A stretch of DNA of 64,000 bases, taken from assembly GCF_014635025.1 (NCBI RefSeq), contig NZ_BMCE01000002.1, positions 124,001 to 188,000 on the forward strand, read 5' to 3'. The DNA is from Fictibacillus barbaricus. GTDB taxonomy: Bacteria > Bacillota > Bacilli > Bacillales > Fictibacillaceae. This document shows, one piece after another, positions 55,246 to 64,000 of the stretch (the first letter of the stretch is position 1; each line of letters starts with the position of its first letter). The translations under genes and the position numbers were made by a program. Below the pieces are notes generated by a model. The model was given only the letters and a program-made list of their open reading frames with translations, was not told the origin of the DNA and ran no database searches.

Positions 55246-57024
55246 TTAGCTGCTAAAAGCTTGTGTTCCGATATCTGCTTCACGCTTAAATAGTCTGCTG
55301 TATACTCCGTTTACAGACTGCAGCAATTCATCATGTTTACCTTGTTCGATCATCTTGCCATTCTCTATAACAATAATTCGGTTTGCAGCCAAAACAGTTG
55401 AAAGTCTGTGAGAGATGATAAAAACCGTTTGCTTAGATTTTCTTTTATTAATAGCTTCATTCACTTGAACTTCAGTGATTGGGTCAAGAGCTGAACTTGC
55501 TTCATCAAGTATGAGAATAGCAGCGTCTTTTACTAGAGCACGTGCAAGAGATAATCTTTGTTTTTGTCCCCCAGATAACAAGCTCCCTCTTTCTCCAACT
55601 AATGTATTTAATCCTTGCGGAAGGGTTTCTATAAAATCTCCTAGCCCACTGTCTTGAAGAGCTTTAAGTAATTCTTCGTCTGTCGCTTCTGGTTTTGCAA
55701 TACGCAAGTTGTCAGCAAGTGATCCATTACGCAGCTGAACGTCTTGGGAAACGATAGCAATCTGAGATCGAAGCCAGCCTGCATCAATTGATGAAATATC
55801 TTTTCCGTCTACAAATATCGATCCGCTCTCCGGCTCGTATAGACGAAGCAACAAATCGACGACCGTTGATTTTCCGGATCCGCTCGGGCCCACAAGAGCT
55901 ATAGCTTCTCCAGGATTTACAGAAAAAGATAACCCTTTTAGTACTTTTTCATCTTTCTCCGGATAACCGAAGGCTACATCTCTTAACTCTATCGATCCTT
56001 CTATTTCAGGAAGTGTGATCCCTTTTTCTGTTTCAGCAAGAGATACTTTTTCACTCAATAAAAGTTCAGAACGATCTAGAGCAGGCCCGGTTCTTCTTAC
56101 AGAAAGCCAGTTTCTTAACATTCTTTGCATCTCGTTTGCTGCGATCGCAACAAGTCCTGCAGCTGTCAGCATTTCACCGGTGGTTAATTTATCGTTCCAA
56201 ATGAGATAAGAGCTTAACCAGTAGACAACAGCTAAGCCTAATCCATTGTAGCTTCCTATTACTACAATAGACTGCATCCTTGCTTTTAACTCATAACGTG
56301 ATTCTTTAATAAAAGATTTTCTTATTTCAGCAACACTCGCTACTTCCCCATCCGAAACGCCTAAAACTCTGGATAGATGAATACCAGTTACAGATTCACG
56401 GAGTCTTTCAAGGTACCGTGATGCTTCTTTTCTAGAATTCGCAGATGCCTGACGAGTTCGTTGTCCTACCGCATTGGATGTTAAGTAAAAGATTACGCCT
56501 AATACGACACTAGTTATCATCAAGTACGGGTGGATCCAAAGCAGAACGATGCTATAAAGAATAACTCCTTGAACCGACGCCATAAACGTCGACCCTTCCC
56601 AAGCCAGGAAGTTATGAAGGGTATCTGGGTCATCTGAAACACGAGCCATCATCTCACCAGATTGATTGTTTTGATAAAAAGAGAACGGTAAAATCTGCAA
56701 ATGTTTAAAAAGTCTTAACTTCTGCCAGTTGGTCACCGTTTTGGCAACTTGATGACAAAAATACTCATCTATTACCATTAAGATCAAGTCCGCAACGGCA
56801 GCAAAGATTAGAAGCCACATCAAGCCCCATAAAAGTTTGTTAGAATCTCCAGGTAAAATGGTATCAACAAGCCAGCCAAGAGCTAGGGTCGGAATAAGAG
56901 CTGAAAATACTTGGGAGATCGCAATAACGAAAGCATCTGCGTAGACCCAGTTCTTATGCGGTTTTAAAAAAGCAAGAACGCGTCTGCCATCACGATTTTT
57001 TTGTTTTACAACAGTTTGGCTCAT
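55246..57024 (-). CDS. ABC exporter half-transporter, second subunit
   Basis: A 592-residue type IV ABC exporter: six helices (about 20-310), then the nucleotide-binding domain. Walker A is GPSGSGKST, the signature LSGGQKQRLS, and Walker B ILILDEASSALD with the catalytic Glu. The C-terminus has the H-loop ISHRLSTVL. It overlaps the first subunit by four bases (ATGA), so the two are translated together and probably form a heterodimer. The pair resembles YfiB/YfiC- or BmrCD-type multidrug exporters; the drug range is unknown. Confidence 0.88.
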   Translation of the reverse strand: MSQTVVKQKNRDGRRVLAFLKPHKNWVYADAFVIAISQVFSALIPTLALGWLVDTILPGDSNKLLWGLMWLLIFAAVADLILMVIDEYFCHQVAKTVTNWQKLRLFKHLQILPFSFYQNNQSGEMMARVSDDPDTLHNFLAWEGSTFMASVQGVILYSIVLLWIHPYLMITSVVLGVIFYLTSNAVGQRTRQASANSRKEASRYLERLRESVTGIHLSRVLGVSDGEVASVAEIRKSFIKESRYELKARMQSIVVIGSYNGLGLAVVYWLSSYLIWNDKLTTGEMLTAAGLVAIAANEMQRMLRNWLSVRRTGPALDRSELLLSEKVSLAETEKGITLPEIEGSIELRDVAFGYPEKDEKVLKGLSFSVNPGEAIALVGPSGSGKSTVVDLLLRLYEPESGSIFVDGKDISSIDAGWLRSQIAIVSQDVQLRNGSLADNLRIAKPEATDEELLKALQDSGLGDFIETLPQGLNTLVGERGSLLSGGQKQRLSLARALVKDAAILILDEASSALDPITEVQVNEAINKRKSKQTVFIISHRLSTVLAANRIIVIENGKMIEQGKHDELLQSVNGVYSRLFKREADIGTQAFSS

Positions 57025-58760
57025 ATCGCTCTCTCCTTTTCTAACTCGCTATACTGTGCCATATATAGTTCGTAGTATGGACCTCTTCTTGCAAGCAGTT
57101 CATCGTGAGTTCCTTCCTCAGCTACCACTCCTTTATCAAGAAGCAAAATCTTATCAGCATCACGGACTGTAATAAGTCTATGAGCAATTGTAATCGTTGT
57201 TCTGCCAGGTATAAGTGTCTCAAGAGCTGCTTGAACGCGTTCTTCTGTTTCCCCGTCCAGTGAAGATGTAGCTTCATCAAAGATTAATAGTGCAGGATGA
57301 CGAAGAATGGCTCTTGCAAGAGCAACGCGCTGTCTTTGGCCTCCAGATAATTTTAGACCCCGCTCACCAACAACCGTTTCGTAACCATCTGGCAGCGCTG
57401 CGATAAATTCAGTCAACCCGGAAGCTTCACACGCCGCTTCCAAGTCTTGCTGTGTAGCATTTTTTCTTCCATATAATAAGTTCATGCGAAGCGTGTTATT
57501 TAGTAGGAAGGTTTCTTGGGATACTACACCAACTTGCTGACGGAACGAATTTCGATTGTAATGATATAAATTTTGCTGATCTACGTGAATGGTACCTGCT
57601 TCTGGTTCATAAAGACCAAGGAGCAGCTGGATAAGCGTTGATTTTCCCCCGCCGCTAGTTCCGACGATTCCTATATGCTGTCCAGCTTTCAAATTTAGTG
57701 ATACACCTTTTAGTACATATTCCTCATTGCCAGGATAACGGAACCAAAGATTATCAACATCGATGTCCCCGCGAATGGGTTGCATGTTTGGAAGGTTATC
57801 GGCATGTTCAACTGGCAGATCGAAATATTCATAGATTCGCTGCAAAGCAGGAATGGCTTGCTGAATGATCAAAGCATTCTCAGCAAGAGAGCGAATCGGA
57901 AAAAACATGGTAGGAATAAAACCAAGACATGCCACAAGCGTTCCGACCGTAATGGTGTTGTTCCAAACAGCAAGACCACCAACCAGCATGACTACACCAG
58001 GTGTAGCAATATTGAAAAGGTTGCCAAGTCGCCAGTTCACTTTCCCAATCAAGGCTGCACGAATGGAATAGTTCTTCCAATCTGTCAGCTTTTTGTCCTG
58101 TGTATGTACTTCTCGTTCCTGGGTTTGGAATGTGCGAACTAATCTTGTTGATTCAATGCTTTCTTGAAGATGATGATAGATATCTGCTCTCATATCACGC
58201 TGAACAGCACTCATTTTCCTCATGGTTGTACCAAGTTTAAATGATGGGTACAGGTAGATAGCGAAAACACAAAACATAACGATCGCAACAGGCCAATATA
58301 AAGCAAAAACGGCAATAAACGCAGCAATTGCACTCACTACTTGCTGAACGAACCTTGGTACAACTGTATTGTTTAAATTTTGGACTGCTTCTACATCGTG
58401 GGTAAGACGATACAACATGTCTCCCCGAGGCGTGGTTGTAAAAAATGACATTGGAGTTTTATGCAAACGACCGAATGCTCTCATTTGCATATCTGTTATT
58501 ACATCTAAACCGATTTGGATTTGAATAAATTCTTGAAGTGATTCAAAGATGACTTTCAATAAAAAAGAAAATAATACCCCCGCAACTAGCCAGCCGACCA
58601 TATCGGTCATTTGGTCCGGCAGCACTTCATCCACTAGCTTACCTGCTAAAATGGGTGGAATGACCGTAAAGGCTCCCCCTATCAATGAACATGCAAAGGC
58701 TAATAGAAGCCCCCTCCAATAAGGCTTAAAGTGCTTAAGTGTTTCTCTGAAAAGCTTCAT
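57021..58760 (-). CDS. ABC exporter half-transporter, first subunit
   Basis: A 579-residue partner of the same design: membrane domain, then Walker A GTSGGGKST, signature LSGGQRQRVA, and Walker B LLIFDEATSSLD. H-loop IAHRLITVRD. Both subunits keep a canonical Glu, unlike strongly asymmetric exporters where one site is degenerate. RBS GAGGGGGAAC precedes the ATG. A 290-base AT-rich gap lies upstream and may carry the promoter. Confidence 0.88.
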   Translation of the reverse strand: MKLFRETLKHFKPYWRGLLLAFACSLIGGAFTVIPPILAGKLVDEVLPDQMTDMVGWLVAGVLFSFLLKVIFESLQEFIQIQIGLDVITDMQMRAFGRLHKTPMSFFTTTPRGDMLYRLTHDVEAVQNLNNTVVPRFVQQVVSAIAAFIAVFALYWPVAIVMFCVFAIYLYPSFKLGTTMRKMSAVQRDMRADIYHHLQESIESTRLVRTFQTQEREVHTQDKKLTDWKNYSIRAALIGKVNWRLGNLFNIATPGVVMLVGGLAVWNNTITVGTLVACLGFIPTMFFPIRSLAENALIIQQAIPALQRIYEYFDLPVEHADNLPNMQPIRGDIDVDNLWFRYPGNEEYVLKGVSLNLKAGQHIGIVGTSGGGKSTLIQLLLGLYEPEAGTIHVDQQNLYHYNRNSFRQQVGVVSQETFLLNNTLRMNLLYGRKNATQQDLEAACEASGLTEFIAALPDGYETVVGERGLKLSGGQRQRVALARAILRHPALLIFDEATSSLDGETEERVQAALETLIPGRTTITIAHRLITVRDADKILLLDKGVVAEEGTHDELLARRGPYYELYMAQYSELEKERAI

Positions 58761-59008
58761 TTCTAGTTCCCCCTCTCGCCCTTAAGCACTTTATTTTATA
58801 CTAAATTCAAAAAATTATCATTATTTTTACTTGTTATTTTTTTGAAATTATAAAGAAATTTCTGGGAGGGATAGGTGCTAAATGAACTTACACAAATAGA
58901 TACACAAAAATCCAATTTCTTTGATCCACGAAAACGCTCCTTAATTTCACGTTATAACAATATATCCGCGTTTATATGTAGACAGGTGTTGTCAAAAGAC
59001 ATTAAAAA

Positions 59009-59040
59009 ACTCATAAGGTTCAATTCGAACCATTATGAGT
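59009..59040 (-). terminator. terminator of the FAD/Rieske gene
   Basis: ACTCATAA-GGTTC arms pair to form a 32-base near-perfect palindrome, then TTTTTT on the minus strand. It lies 14 bases past the stop. Confidence 0.85.
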
Positions 59041-59054
59041 CATATCAACACTTT

Positions 59055-60599
59055 CTATTGCAGTTCTACCCGTTTAAGCGGTTTTATTGCAGGCCCTTCT
59101 ACTACTTCCCCATCATAAGAAAAGCGCGAACCGTGACACGGACAATCCCAAGTTCTGTCACCGCTGTTCCATTCCGTTTCACATCCTAGATGCGTACAGG
59201 TGGTATCAACGATATGAAGTTCCCCTTTTTGGTCTCTGTAAGCCCCACAACGTTCTCCGTTAACAGTAACAGCGCAGCCTTCATCTTTCTCTAAGCTTCG
59301 AGGATGTTTAGAAGGTTTTTCTAATTTTCCGGATACAAAATGCTTTGCAACATCAGCATTTTCTTTTACAAATTGCTTGATATCGGATGGATCTGCTTGA
59401 AACCGCTGAGGCGTATAAAGATCAGCGAATTCATTCTCTTTGCCTAGAACATAATCTCTTATGATTAACGCGGCAAGTGTTCCTGTAGTCATTCCCCATT
59501 TTTTATAACCAGTTGCTACAAAAATATGGTCATGTTTATGAGTAAGCTTTCCGATAAAAGGAACTTTATCGAGTGTAATTAAGTCCTGGGCTGACCAGCG
59601 GTACAACACTTTATCCAGATTTAATGATTTTTTAGCTTCCTTCAATAAAGCTTCATAATGCTGATGTGTTGGAATTCCTTGACCGGTTTGATGACTCTCC
59701 CCGCCAAGAAGCACAATTTTCTCGCCATCTTGTAAAATAGAACGATAAGAACGAGATGTCTCATCTACACTTAAATACATCCCAGACGGGAATTCATCTT
59801 TTGTTTTTACAGCTAAAACGTAAGAACGATCTGCCATCATTCTAGTAAAATAAAAGCCCAACCCGTCAAAGAACGGAAAATGTGTGCAGCATGCCACATA
59901 GTCAGCTTTAACTTTATGACCATTGCTTGTTGCCACTATAGCTTTATTATCACCATTATTCTCTTCAATATCAGTTGCTGTCGTGTTTTCAAATACCTTA
60001 ACACCTAAAGTATCCATTTCTTTTAATAGTGCAGCTAAGTATTTAACTGGGTGAAAATGAGCTTGGTTTCTCATCACAAGCGCTTTTTTGTGTGGAACAT
60101 TAAAGGGAAGATGATCAACCAGTTCCCCATTAATCTCTAATTTTTGATAAGCTTCTGCTTCTTGATCCAGCTTTGTTACACCTTGATCTGTGTTGGCATA
60201 AAGATATGCATCATGGTGTTCATAGTTACAATGAATATCATGTTCTTTAATGAGATCACGAATAAATTTACCAGCATATTCATTAGAACGATAATATTGA
60301 TGAGCTCTTTCTAACCCAAAGTGCGAGATCAGGCGGTCATAGATGACATCATGCTGTGCAGTGATTTTGGCTGTAGTATGACCTGTTGTACCATTTAACA
60401 CTTTTCCTGCTTCAAGTAAAGTTACTTGCAAACCCTCTTTTGCAAGAAGATAAGCTGTTGTTATTCCGCTTATGCCTCCTCCAACTACAACGACTTCTGA
60501 CTGATGATCTTCACTTAATGAAGAATAGGATGGTAAATCTAAATTTTGTTTCCAAATCGGCTCCGGAAACTGGGGCATGTTATATTCGTAGTTACTCAC
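59055..60599 (-). CDS. FAD-dependent oxidoreductase fused to a Rieske [2Fe-2S] domain
   Basis: 514 residues. The N-terminal FAD-binding fold is a D-amino-acid-oxidase/glycine-oxidase type (VVVVGGGISGITTAYLLAKE). The C-terminal Rieske domain has TCTHLGCETEW and WDCPCHGSRFSYDG, which give the Cys-His and Cys-His cluster ligands. Such fusions are common in Bacillus, but substrates are mostly unknown. The start is GTG at 60599, with AGGAGG six bases upstream; the open frame extends 20 codons earlier but without a site. Confidence 0.88.
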   Translation of the reverse strand: MSNYEYNMPQFPEPIWKQNLDLPSYSSLSEDHQSEVVVVGGGISGITTAYLLAKEGLQVTLLEAGKVLNGTTGHTTAKITAQHDVIYDRLISHFGLERAHQYYRSNEYAGKFIRDLIKEHDIHCNYEHHDAYLYANTDQGVTKLDQEAEAYQKLEINGELVDHLPFNVPHKKALVMRNQAHFHPVKYLAALLKEMDTLGVKVFENTTATDIEENNGDNKAIVATSNGHKVKADYVACCTHFPFFDGLGFYFTRMMADRSYVLAVKTKDEFPSGMYLSVDETSRSYRSILQDGEKIVLLGGESHQTGQGIPTHQHYEALLKEAKKSLNLDKVLYRWSAQDLITLDKVPFIGKLTHKHDHIFVATGYKKWGMTTGTLAALIIRDYVLGKENEFADLYTPQRFQADPSDIKQFVKENADVAKHFVSGKLEKPSKHPRSLEKDEGCAVTVNGERCGAYRDQKGELHIVDTTCTHLGCETEWNSGDRTWDCPCHGSRFSYDGEVVEGPAIKPLKRVELQ

Positions 60600-60675
60600 A
60601 AAATACCTCCTGTTGATAAACGTTTTACAACCATTATTCCCCATAGGTGCAGACTGCAATCAGAAATCAAAAAAA

Positions 60676-60692
60676 CAGGCTAAAATAGCCTG
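60676..60692 (-). terminator. terminator of the ABC-F gene
   Basis: CAGGCTA pairs with TAGCCTG across a short loop. The minus strand continues TTTTTTT. Confidence 0.8.
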
Positions 60693-60712
60693 CTTTTTCA
60701 TTGGTTCTCTAA

Positions 60713-62338
60713 TCATTTTCTTGAATTTGTTCGTTTTTCAAGAGCATAATCGAAGCTCCCATTGTAAGTTTCTAACTTTCCTTCTTCCAGCCAGATTGTC
60801 CGCTCAAAGAGTTTGTTCATAAAGTATCTATCATGTGATACAGATAGAATCGTACCCTCATATTCTTCTAATGCTGCTTCAAGTGCTTCGCGTGCATCAA
60901 TGTCTAAGTGGTTAGTAGGTTCATCAAGTATCAAGAAGTTTAATCCTTCATATACGAGTTGTGCAAGTCGTAAACGGGTTCTTTCCCCACCACTTAAATC
61001 ATTTGCCTTTTTAAAGACTGATGCTCCATAGAATAAGAATTTTGCCAGATGGTGCCTTGCTTCTCCTTCATCCATCTCCACTTTTTCACGAAAGATATCA
61101 AGTACCGTTTGTTTAGGGTCAGCTATCAGACCTTTTTGAGATAAATATCCGATTGAAACAGATGAGCCCAGTTTTATGGATCCGCTTGAACAATCGTTCG
61201 TTTGAAGGGATTGTAATAATGTTGTTTTGCCGGACCCGTTTTTACCGACTAGCGCTACTTTTTCACCATATCTTATTTGTAGATTAATATTATCTAGGAT
61301 GGTGCTCCCTTCTATTGATTTGCTAACTTGTTCGACAACTGCTACATCCTGGCCGCTTCTTTTATTTATTGAGAATTCGAATGCTGCCTTTTTACGTTCA
61401 AGCTTCGGACGTTTCATATTCTGGATACGAGTTAGTGCTTTTTCCATGTTTCTTGCTCTTCTAAAAAACTTTTCATTACCAGAACGGGCTCCCCAATCAC
61501 GCAATTGTTTGATAGATTCTTTAATCTTTTTAACTTTCTTCTGTTGTTCTTGATATTTTTCAAATTCTAATAAAAGATTGTTCTCTTTTTCTTTTATAAA
61601 ACCCGAGTAGTTGTGGTTGTAAGTCTTGCATTCTCCGTCTTCTAGGTCGATTGTCTTTGTTGTTACTTTGTCTAGAAAATACCGGTCATGACTTATGATA
61701 ATAACTGCGCCCTTATATTTTTGCAGATAGCTCTCCAGCCAGTTCATCGTCTCAATGTCGAGGTGGTTTGTTGGTTCATCTAAAAGGAGAAGATCCGGCT
61801 CTTTTAGTAACAAACAAGCTAACCCTACCTTAGTCTGTTCCCCACCGCTTAATTGTTTAAAATGATGATGGGATAGTTGTGCGATACCTAAACCAGCTAA
61901 GACGCCATTCATTTTAGACTCAATCGTATAACCACCAAGATTCTCAAATTCTTCTTGAAGCCGGTACAATTTATTAAGGTTCTTCTCCAATCGGTGACTT
62001 TGATTGGGGTCACTTAATAATAGATTGACTTCTTGAATTCGGTTTTCAATTTGTTTTATTTCAATAAATGTCTCTGATATTACATCAACGACCGTCATAT
62101 TCTCGTTATGATCAGGCATTTGTGACAAATAACCAATTTCAGCATCCTTTTTAAGAAAGATTGAGCCTGAATCTGGATGATCGAGCCTGCTTAATAGCTT
62201 AAATAAAGTTGTTTTGCCGGAACCATTCTGACCGACGATTCCGACACGATCTTGTTCATGTATCTCAAAAGATATATTTTTTAATATTTCGTTTCCGCCG
62301 TACATTTTTTTTACATTTTGAACAGTGCAAATAATCAT
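60713..62338 (-). CDS. ABC-F ATPase, probable ribosome-protection (antibiotic-resistance) type
   Basis: 541 residues with two ABC domains and no membrane segment. The first domain has Walker A GQNGSGKTT, signature LSGGEQTK and Walker B LLLLDEPTNHLD. The second has GKNGSGKTT, LSGGERTRLR and LILDEPTNHLD. A basic linker (about 235-330, with FEKYQEQQKKVKKIKESIKQ) separates them. This soluble tandem form is ABC-F, which acts on the ribosome. The antibiotic-type label rests on the attenuator-like leader upstream; it could also be a housekeeping translation factor. RBS AAGGAGAAATG precedes the ATG. Confidence 0.85.
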   Translation of the reverse strand: MIICTVQNVKKMYGGNEILKNISFEIHEQDRVGIVGQNGSGKTTLFKLLSRLDHPDSGSIFLKKDAEIGYLSQMPDHNENMTVVDVISETFIEIKQIENRIQEVNLLLSDPNQSHRLEKNLNKLYRLQEEFENLGGYTIESKMNGVLAGLGIAQLSHHHFKQLSGGEQTKVGLACLLLKEPDLLLLDEPTNHLDIETMNWLESYLQKYKGAVIIISHDRYFLDKVTTKTIDLEDGECKTYNHNYSGFIKEKENNLLLEFEKYQEQQKKVKKIKESIKQLRDWGARSGNEKFFRRARNMEKALTRIQNMKRPKLERKKAAFEFSINKRSGQDVAVVEQVSKSIEGSTILDNINLQIRYGEKVALVGKNGSGKTTLLQSLQTNDCSSGSIKLGSSVSIGYLSQKGLIADPKQTVLDIFREKVEMDEGEARHHLAKFLFYGASVFKKANDLSGGERTRLRLAQLVYEGLNFLILDEPTNHLDIDAREALEAALEEYEGTILSVSHDRYFMNKLFERTIWLEEGKLETYNGSFDYALEKRTNSRK

Positions 62339-62389
62339 CTTTCATTTCTCCTTTTATATAAATGCCACTGTCCTTTTTTTATAAAAAAA

Positions 62390-62419
62390 ACCCATGAGCA
62401 AACATACCTGCCCATGGGT
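62390..62419 (-). terminator. attenuator terminator ahead of the ABC-F gene
   Basis: On the minus strand ACCCATG pairs with CATGGGT and is followed by eight T residues. It lies between the leader ORF stop (62450) and the ABC-F start (62338). It would stop leader transcripts unless opened. Confidence 0.8.
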
Positions 62420-62449
62420 TCACGTCTATTAAAAAGGATAGGGGTAAGG

Positions 62450-62572
62450 TTACTTAGCGATGTACGTTATGTGATTAACTGGAAATGGACAGACTCCACC
62501 AATTTTTAAAAACTTGTACGTAATTGCGCGGAAAACGACCAACCAGTTAAACATTTGTACACCTTTAAGCAT
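62450..62572 (-). CDS. 40-residue leader peptide upstream of the ABC-F gene
   Basis: Starting at ATG 62572 with a strong AAGGAGGTG site, the minus strand encodes MLKGVQMFNWLVVFRAITYK, then FLKIGGVCPFPVNHITYIAK and TAA. It is short, aromatic and basic, and is not a known family to me. It precedes a terminator and then the ABC-F gene, which fits a ribosome-mediated attenuation leader: a drug-stalled ribosome would change the downstream RNA fold. It could alternatively be a real small protein with its own role; codon use in such a short frame cannot decide. Confidence 0.65.
   Translation of the reverse strand: MLKGVQMFNWLVVFRAITYKFLKIGGVCPFPVNHITYIAK
62462..62560 (-). promoter_or_regulatory. 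long-range pairing within the leader ORF
   Basis: Leader RNA 62543-62560 (GUAC, then AUGU, then AACUGG) is complementary to 62462-62482 (CCAGUU, then ACAU, then GUAC) in three blocks: CCAGTT with AACTGG, ACAT with ATGT and GTAC with GTAC. This would close a long hairpin across the leader ORF. Ribosome passage or stalling would disrupt it. Proposed from visual pairing only. Confidence 0.55.
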
Positions 62573-62757
62573 GCCTTACACCTCCTTTTTTTATGATTTT
62601 GAATTTAGAAAATATTCTAGTTATATTATATGCTAACCTATCGTATTGTGCAAATAGGAAAAATATTTTAAGAATCCGTTAGAAAGCAGGTAAACTTGCT
62701 ATTTTTGTCGAAATAGTTTTAAATATTTATATAATTCTGAAAAAAAGGGTGTGTCAC

Positions 62758-63408
62758 ATGAAGGTAAAATCCAACTATCTCTCCAAATCTAAAGTAATGT
62801 ATGTAACAGAAAATATGTCGATCAGCGAGGCTCGCTATACGATTATACAGTCAGGCTATCGCTGTATACCCGTGTTGGATGAAAAAGAAGAAAAGTTTGT
62901 AGGCCTGCTCTTTAAAGAAACTACATCAGATTATATCATTGATAATGTGGGTTCTGTAAAAGATTATGTTAGTAGAATTGTAGAAGAAAAAGACGCTTAT
63001 ATTCATGAGAATACGGCTTACTTTAAGGTTCTCTTCTCTATCCGCCGCTTGCCTTTTATGGCGGTTGTAGATGACAATCACCATTTCTTAGGTATTATCA
63101 CACATTCTAAAGTAATGGATATTTTAGAAGACTCCTATGGAATTAAAAAAGGCGGCTACTCTTTAACGGTATCTACAACTGAAGGAAAAGGATCATTAAG
63201 GAAGTTGTTTACCGCACTTCATGAAGATTACAATATTGAAGGTGTTTTCACACAGGATGCGGGTAAGCAGTTTTTACGACGTGTTGTTATTACATTCAAT
63301 GAAAGTGTCTCCCGTAAAGAGATTGATGAGATTGTACACCGTGTAGAGGCAAACGGATTTAAAGTAGCAGACATTGAAGATTTAAGAACATTTACAAGCG
63401 TCCAATAA
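62758..63408 (+). CDS. CBS-pair protein with ACT-like C-terminus (CbpA-like)
   Basis: A 216-residue cytoplasmic protein: CBS domains at about 1-125 (YIIQ/YTIIQSGYRCIPVLDEKE, then FMAVVDDNHHFLGIITHSKV), then a C-terminal region with an ACT-like strand-helix pattern (RRVVITFNESVSRKEIDEIV). The design matches the CbpA-type c-di-AMP-binding proteins of Firmicutes. No ligand residue can be assigned from sequence alone. The ATG at 62758 has AAAGGGTGTG upstream. Confidence 0.72.
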   Translation: MKVKSNYLSKSKVMYVTENMSISEARYTIIQSGYRCIPVLDEKEEKFVGLLFKETTSDYIIDNVGSVKDYVSRIVEEKDAYIHENTAYFKVLFSIRRLPFMAVVDDNHHFLGIITHSKVMDILEDSYGIKKGGYSLTVSTTEGKGSLRKLFTALHEDYNIEGVFTQDAGKQFLRRVVITFNESVSRKEIDEIVHRVEANGFKVADIEDLRTFTSVQ

Positions 63409-63416
63409 CATACAAA

Positions 63417-63441
63417 AACGTTCCCTGCTACCGGGAACGTT
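63417..63441. terminator. bidirectional terminator between the CbpA-like gene and catalase
   Basis: AACGTTCCC pairs with GGGAACGTT across a seven-base loop, followed by eight T residues. It separates two convergent genes. Confidence 0.9.
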
Positions 63442-63450
63442 TTTTTTGTT

Positions 63451-64000
63451 TTACTTCACTTCTTGCGGAACTGATAAACCCAGACCTTCTGCAACACGAG
63501 TTCCGTATTCAGGGTCTGCTTTATAAAAATGTTGAATTTGACGGAGTTTGATCTCAACACTATCAACAGGCTTCATTGCCCCAACGATCGTCTCTACAAG
63601 ACGTGTTTGTTCTTCTTCGCTCAATAAGCGGTATAGATCTCCAGGCTGTGTATAATGATCGTTATGATCATAGCCTGCGCTATCGGCAACCCCTGAAACA
63701 AGGAATGCTGCTTGTTTATGTTCGTGAGATTCTTTTGGTCCCTCGTAGCTATTCGGCTCGTAATAAACAGAGTTCCCTCCATTATTGTCAAATCTCATCT
63801 GGCCATCACGCTGGTAATTGTTTACTTCGTTACGCGGACGATTTATCGGCAATGCCTGGTGGTTGGCACCTACTCTGTATCGGTGAGCGTCGTGATAAGC
63901 AAATAAACGGCCCTGAAGCATTTTATCAGGGGACACATCGATTCCTGGTACCAATGTTCCCGGAGAGAACGTAGCTTGTTCTACTTCGGCAAAATAATTT
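63451..64000 (-). CDS. katA: catalase, 3' part (N-terminus beyond the window)
   Basis: Monofunctional haem catalase, C-terminal portion. The reading frame is open to the window edge, so the visible part is about 182 residues. Family marks are [20 protein letters not shown], the haem-ligand Tyr region [17 protein letters not shown] and [21 protein letters not shown]. The catalytic His and Asn lie outside. The visible part is normal with no damage. Confidence 0.95.
   Translation of the reverse strand, partial: NYFAEVEQATFSPGTLVPGIDVSPDKMLQGRLFAYHDAHRYRVGANHQALPINRPRNEVNNYQRDGQMRFDNNGGNSVYYEPNSYEGPKESHEHKQAAFLVSGVADSAGYDHNDHYTQPGDLYRLLSEEEQTRLVETIVGAMKPVDSVEIKLRQIQHFYKADPEYGTRVAEGLGLSVPQEVK

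Noticed and set aside
58875-59189. A 104-codon plus-strand frame near the FAD/Rieske gene
   Set aside because: It runs over the terminator hairpin and the end of the Rieske domain, and lacks protein-like composition despite a nearby GGGAGGG.
1-64000. CRISPR arrays, tRNA or rRNA genes, transposases, prophage genes
   Set aside because: Looked for direct-repeat/spacer patterns, tRNA ends and typical protein families; none found by eye.

Overview
The window reads as chromosomal DNA of an AT-rich, spore-forming-type Bacillaceae (Bacillales). Start sites are strong GGAGG type. The gene families are those of Bacillus and its neighbours: bdbDC, a yeeI-type YebC protein, gltAB with divergent gltC, ykoEDC with tenA, a yjgCD-type formate dehydrogenase, ppaC, a SpoVB-like flippase, a CcpA cre site and a Zur box. 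Fictibacillus or a close relative is my guess from overall feel; this is an inference. No rRNA, tRNA, CRISPR array, transposase or prophage was seen, so this is mostly core and lightly accessory chromosome.

Layout. 1-4.1 kb: a truncated LysR gene, a GC-rich interspersed repeat, a 20-codon relic of a ClpP C-terminus, a class D sortase with its acidic LPxTx surface protein, then bdbDC and a second copy of the repeat. 4.1-10.5 kb: a YebC-family protein, then a tripartite tricarboxylate transporter operon (tctC-tctB-tctA) followed by a CitA/CitB-type two-component system, with a near-perfect cre site just upstream of tctC. 10.6-21 kb: E. coli-type speD, an MFS exporter, a 1.1-kilo-residue membrane protein, an acyltransferase, a permease, an AlaX editing protein and a TipA-like MerR regulator. 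21.3-25.1 kb: a glycosyl-transfer/flippase operon (ykoS-like, GT2, gtrA, DUF2238-like). 25.3-31.4 kb: a class D beta-lactamase, an AAC(6')-like acetyltransferase and several small membrane or housekeeping genes.

31.4-35.1 kb: a TPP-riboswitch-controlled thiamin-precursor operon (tenA-ykoE-ykoD-ykoC). 35.4-43.5 kb: ppaC, gltAB and divergent gltC. 43.6-48.7 kb: formate dehydrogenase, a DUF1641 protein and an OFA-family transporter broken by a frameshift. 48.8-54.5 kb: a HEPN-like/CBS protein, a Zur-box-controlled CobW GTPase, a GNAT-like protein, an M24 peptidase and a SpoVB-like flippase. 54.5-64 kb: an unknown protein, a heterodimeric ABC exporter, an FAD/Rieske oxidoreductase, an ABC-F ATPase behind a 40-codon leader ORF with a terminator, a CbpA-like CBS protein and the 3' part of a catalase.

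Points most worth a second look: the leader-peptide attenuator of the ABC-F gene (62.39-62.57 kb); the clpP relic abutting the sortase cassette; two clusters of 20-21 bp-phased TTTTCCGTGAT repeats (35.2 and 43.65 kb); the single-base frameshift in the OFA transporter; and the grouping of likely intrinsic drug-resistance genes.
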